IMG/VR virus record: IMGVR_UViG_3300029319_000032
Span: 1-64,000 of that record
DNA from: a virus
Length of the DNA stretch: 64,000 nt
Strand: one strand, 5' to 3'
Part shown: positions 58,701 to 64,000 of the stretch, piece after piece
Position numbering within the stretch: position 1 is the stretch's first letter
How the letters are laid out: every line of letters begins with the position of its first letter
Translations under genes and position numbers: made by a program
Notes under the pieces: generated by a model
What the model saw: only the letters and a program-made list of their open reading frames with translations
Database searches by the model: none
What the model was told of the DNA's origin: nothing

Positions 58701-61700
58701 TTTAAACTTACAGCAGATGGAGCTGTAGACATAAATGACATTAACATAGATTACAGACAAACTAACAAGAGACCTTCATAATGCCAAAATCTGGTGAACA
58801 TAGAGTTAATCAAATTGACTCATTCTTTAGAGTCAGACCATCTGCTCAAAATATCAGAGAGGGTGAACATATATCATTTATTGAAGACGGTAAACTTATT
58901 AAGCAAGAGAAGAGAAATGGTGTAGTATATGAGCAGGTTTATGTTGAGCAAAACACATCAGAAAAACAGAGTTCAGCAGCAGCTACTGGAGATGTTACTA
59001 ATTTAATTGTTCAAGGTTCTTCTTCTGGAGAAGCAGACATAACAGGTATTACTGCTGGAACTGGTTTAACTGGTGGAGGTGCTAGTGGTAATATAACATT
59101 AAATGTAGTTGGTGGTACAGGTATTACTGCTAATGCAAATGATATAGCTATTGATTCTACAGTAGTAACTCTTACTGGAACACAAACTCTAACCAACAAA
59201 ACTTTAACTGCACCAACTTTTACAGGTACAGCACAAGGAGCAAGTCTTACACTAACTGGTGATTTAACTGTACAAGGTGATACTACAACTTTAAATACAG
59301 CTACTTTACAAGTAGAAGATAAAAACATTGTATTAAATTATCATGCTTCAAGCGACACTTCAGGTTCTGCAGAGGGTGCAGGTATTACAATACAAGATGC
59401 TGTAGATGCTTCAACTGATGCAACTATTTTATGGGACCAAAACCCAGGAGAGTTTGACTTTTCACACGCTATAAATGTTACTGGGAATATATCAGTATCA
59501 GGTACTGTAGATGGAAGAGATATAGCTACAGACGGTTCTAAACTAGATGGCATAGAAGCATTAGCTGATATAACAGATACTGCTAATGTAACAGCTGCTG
59601 GTGCTCTTATGGACAGTGAGCTTACAAGCATTGCAGATGTAAAAGCATTAGACCAGTCTGTAATTAGTGGAGCATCACCAACATTCAGTACATCAAATAT
59701 GACTGATGCTTCAAATAAAAGATTTATGAGCGATGCTCAAGAAACTGTATTAAATAACACAAGTGGAACAAATACAGGAGATGAATCAGATGCAAGTGCA
59801 TCAGTAAAAGGTATTGTAGAGTTAGCAACTACTGCCGAAACAACAACAGGTACAGATACTACAAGAGCAGTTACGCCTGATGGGTTGAAAGATGGTTATC
59901 AAGGTTCAACAAATGTTACCACATTAGGAACAATTTCTACAGGAACTTGGAATGGTACAGCGATTGCATCTGCTTACTTAGATGCAGATACAGCACATTT
60001 ATCAGGTACTCAAACATTTACTGGAGCTAAAACATTTAATAGTCTTACAAGCTTTACGATGGATGGTAATACTATTTCAGGTATTGACGACTCAAGCGAA
60101 TTTACTAACAACGATTCTCATATTATGACTTCTGCTGCAGTAGAGGATAAAATTTTAAGTTATGGATATATAACACAAGTAGGTATAGATGAAATCTTAG
60201 CAGCTGATATAATAGATAGTACTGAAGCATTTAGTGATAGTGACGATTTATTAATGACAGCAAAAGCTATTAACGACAGAATTGAATCATTTGGTTATGG
60301 TACTGGTACTATGAGTAGTTGGACTTTAGAAGGAGATAGTGGAAGTACAACAGTAACCAATGCAAATACTGTAGATATTGCAGGTGGTACAGGAATAACT
60401 ACTGCTGCAAGTTTAGATGCAGGTAGGGATACAGTAACTATTAATTTTAGTGCAGGTATTGATGATTTATCAGATGTTACAATTAATTCTGGAACATTGG
60501 CTAATGGACAAATATTAGAATATAGTACAGCAGAATCTGCGTTTGTTAATGCTACAAATCAAGCAATCACAATGTCAGGTAGTACTACAAATGGTGTACT
60601 AACAAGAAACACAAGCACACAAGCAACAGTAGAATCTAATCTTACTTTTGATGGAAGCACATTAACAATTAATAATCCTAATGCTGGTGTAGCTGCTTTA
60701 GATTTTGAAGATACATCAGATTTAGCAATCTTTGTACCTGCAGCACAAACTTCAAATTATTATCAACCTTTAATTGGGGTTGGAGAAAATTCTACTACTT
60801 TTACAGCAGCTATTAGTTCTTATGATGCTGGTGGTAGTGCAGCACAAGGATTAGCTTTTCATACTGGAAATACGAATGCAATAACTGAAGCAATGAGAAT
60901 TGATAGTTCTCAAAATGTTGGTATAGGAACTACCTCACCTGATTATGAACTCCACGTTGCTGGTAGCATAAAAGCAGATACAAGCTTATTAATAGGAAGT
61001 AATTCAAACTTTTTAACAACACAATTAAAAGTTGGAGACGGCACAAGAGATATTAGACTTAATGCAAACCATAGTTCTAATGCAGTAGTAGGAACAGTGG
61101 GTTCACACGACTTTAATATAATGACTGCAAATACTTTTAGAATGACAATAGATGATTCAGGGAGTGTCGGTATAGGAAATACTTCACCTGATGCTACTTT
61201 TCATGTTGGAGATAATTCAAGTTCATTTACTCTTGGTACTACATCAGGAGATAGTATTGATTTACTAAAATTAGAAACCGATTCTACTAATGCAAATCAG
61301 TTAATATTTTCATCTGAAAGAGTATCAGATGGAAGCACTTGGACTTCTACAAGAGAAAGAATTAGAAGAAGAGTAGATACAAGTAATATGGGATATATCC
61401 AATTTGGTAGTAGTTTTGATAATACAAATGCACACATGATTTCTTTTGGAGAAGTCGGTGTTGGCGATTATATGGGTATTACTGGAGATGGAAAAATTGG
61501 TATAGGAACTACCTCACCAAGCCAAAAGCTCCATGTTAATGGAAATATTAGAACAGATTCGGCTTATTATGTAGATGGTAATATTGTTATTAATACAGAT
61601 GGTAATTTTGAAGTCCATGATACAAGAAGTGATACACCTTCAACAGATTTAGGATTAAAGGGTGTAAGATTTGATTTTAAAAACAATAGTGCAGATGGAT

Positions 61701-64000
61701 TATCTGATGGTGGTAGTTATCATGGTGTGATGACATTTCAACAATGGAATGATACATCAGGTGGTCATATCCATGCTTTAGGATTTACAGATAATGGTAA
61801 TGTTCATCACAGAAATGCAAGTATTGGTGGAACTTTTGGTAATTGGAAAAGATTAATACAAGAAAATGAAAGTGGAGATGTTGTATTAGATGCAACTTCT
61901 AAACTCTACTTAGATGGTGGTACTCATACTTATATACACGAACAAGCAGATGACATATTAGAAATTGTTGTTGGTGGAGAAATTCAATTAAAATTAACTG
62001 AAGCAGGAAATGGTGTAGAAATACCAGTAGATTCACACCCATTAAAAATAGGTGCAGGTTCTGACTTACAACTAAATCACAATGGTACAGATTCATTTGT
62101 AGAAAACTATACTGGACAATTAAACATTATCAATAATACAGATGATGGAGATATTGTATTTAAATCAGATAATGGTAGTGGTGGATTAACCAATTATATT
62201 CAATTAGATGGTAGTGAAGTAGAAACAGTATTTAATCAAAAAATTAAAGTAGAAGATAGCAAGAAATTAGCTATAGGTAGTGGTAGAGATTTTAGTATTG
62301 AACACGATGGTAGTCATAATTATATGAAATTAAATAATGGTAATCTTTATTTTAGAGACCAATCCAATAATAACATATTTCAAATTTATAGAGAAGGTGG
62401 TGGAATACAACTATCTGAAGGTGATTTAAAAATACCAGCAACTTCTAAATTTTACTTAGATGGTGGTGGCAATAGTTACATACAAGAAGAATCAGCAGAC
62501 AATCTTATCTTTAGAGCAGCTGGTGGTAATTATTTAAGAATTACTGGTAGTAATATTGTATTGAATGACCCTGGAGCAAGTTATGATGTTAGAATTGAGG
62601 GAGATACAGATAGCAATTTATTCTTTACAGATGGTAGTGCAGATAGGGTTGGAATTGGAACGAACTCTCCAGCAACAAAGTTAGACATTAGAGCAAGTGG
62701 AGCTAATGGATTAGTATTAAATAACGATACTTCCGATTCTGCAAATAGTGCAAGATTGTTTTTTGAAGGAACTTCTACAAGTACAATATTTCAAGAGGGT
62801 AGTGATTTAAGTTTTAGAGTTAATGCTACTACTGGAAGTTCAAGTGGTACTGAAAGAGTAGTAATTAGAGAAGCTGGTTTGTTTGTTCCTAACGCATCAT
62901 TAGGTGTAGGTACTGGTCCAAATAGTAATAATGGAAGAATTACAGCAAGTTCACATATTAGAGCAAACAATGGTACTGGTGGCTGTTCATTAACAGCAAA
63001 TGATGGTGGTGGTAATGCAAGTATTACATTTAATCACGAGTCGCAAGTACCTGAACAAGATGGAAATTCAGCAAGAATTCATGTAAATACAGATTCTTCT
63101 TCTGATTGTCATATAGAGTTTGAAGTAGCAAGTGGTGTTACTGATGGAAGTTCTGTATCAACAACTGATGTTTGCCAAATGAGAAATGGAAGTATTGATA
63201 TCCAGCAAAAACTAAGACACTTAGGAGATACTAATACTCTTATGGAATTTGGAACTGATACAATTAGTTTTGATACTGGTGGTACAGAAGCATTAAGAAT
63301 TAATAGTTCTCAAAATGTCGGTATAGGAAATACATCACCTTCAAGACCTTTACAAATAGGCACTACAACTACAAATGGAGAAGCCATCAAACTTGATGGA
63401 AATGCAAGTTATGGTGCAACTATTTACTATTCAAGAGGTGGTAGTTATAATTGGCTTGCAGGTGTAGGTGGTGCAAGTTCAGGTTCATCAAATATTCCAT
63501 CATCTTACTGGGGTATAGAAGATGTTAGTCAAAGTAATGCAGTAAGATTAGCTATTGCTCACACTACTGGTAGAATTGGTATTAATACAAATCCTGGTGC
63601 TTTTCTTGATATAACAAAAGATAACAATAATTCAGGAAATCAATTTAGAGTAGGAGATACAGAAGGTGGTAGTGCAGCAGTGAGAACATACTCTACTTCT
63701 GATGGTACAGGACTAATTATAAATCATTATTATGCTGTTGGTGGTAGCCCTTATATGAGATATACAGATTTTGTATCATCAATGGGAGATTCTGCAGCAA
63801 CTTCAATGAGGTTTTTTACTAAGCCTGCATCAGCAAATCCTGCTGAAGCATTAAGAATAGACAATACACAAGATGCACATTTTGACCAAGATGTCATAGC
63901 ATTTTCTACTACACCATCAGATATAAGATTAAAAGAAAACTTTGAAAAAATAGAAAATGGATTAGATATAGTATCTCAATTAGAAGGACATACATTTAAT

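Overview
The window is phage DNA. It is AT-rich and densely packed, with nearly every gene joined to the next by a TAATG or ATGA overlap. It encodes a terminase, portal, scaffold, capsid, tail fibre and lysozyme. I see no integrase, attachment site, ribosomal gene or bacterial housekeeping gene. Sigma70-like promoters (TTGACA, 17 bp, AT-rich -10), AGGAGG-type ribosome binding sites and exact TTATCCACA DnaA boxes fit a bacterial host of proteobacterial type, but the host cannot be named from the sequence. The short-tailed (podovirus-like) assignment is an inference: there is a P22-like portal and large internal-protein-like genes, and no tail-tube, sheath or tape-measure gene that I recognise.

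Layout. (1) 1-26753, plus strand: late module A. It starts inside the large terminase and runs through portal, scaffold, capsid, a cluster of tiny basic proteins, head-tail/tail genes, an 1820-residue fibre with an S74 chaperone, and four large virion genes ending in a 1629-residue protein. (2) 26877-26893: a bidirectional terminator between convergent units. (3) 26920-41021, minus strand: the early region of about 33 mostly small genes. It holds a complete replication/recombination set apart from polymerase and primase: DnaB helicase, possible loader, SSB-like protein, single-strand annealing protein, Fe-S PD-(D/E)XK nuclease and Hjc-like resolvase. It also holds an ADP-ribosyltransferase-like protein, a SprT-like protease and, at 39031-39182, a cluster of seven exact DnaA boxes. 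(4) 41022-41733: a non-coding divergent control region. (5) 41734-64000, plus strand: metabolic and packaging genes, then late module B, co-linear with module A gene by gene but clearly diverged, running off the right edge inside its tail fibre.

How it works together. The phage appears to borrow host DnaA, primase and polymerase, load its own DnaB at the DnaA-box origin, and use its annealing, nuclease and resolvase set to make concatemers for terminase. Early genes are driven leftward by a family of similar promoters.

Most striking features. A 10-bp palindrome, CGTTTAAACG, is iterated about every 500 bp through the early region: 20 perfect copies in the window, 17 of them between 27.4 and 40.6 kb. 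It lies both inside and between genes, and two near-copies bracket the DnaA boxes. Two diverged versions of the late module flank one early region, with patches of near-identity that imply recent exchange. This is either a real duplicated-module genome or a two-strain assembly chimera. The pair also acts as a built-in comparison: it shows selection on a 9-residue Cys-rich micropeptide and on a 32-residue membrane peptide encoded out of frame inside a thioredoxin-like gene.
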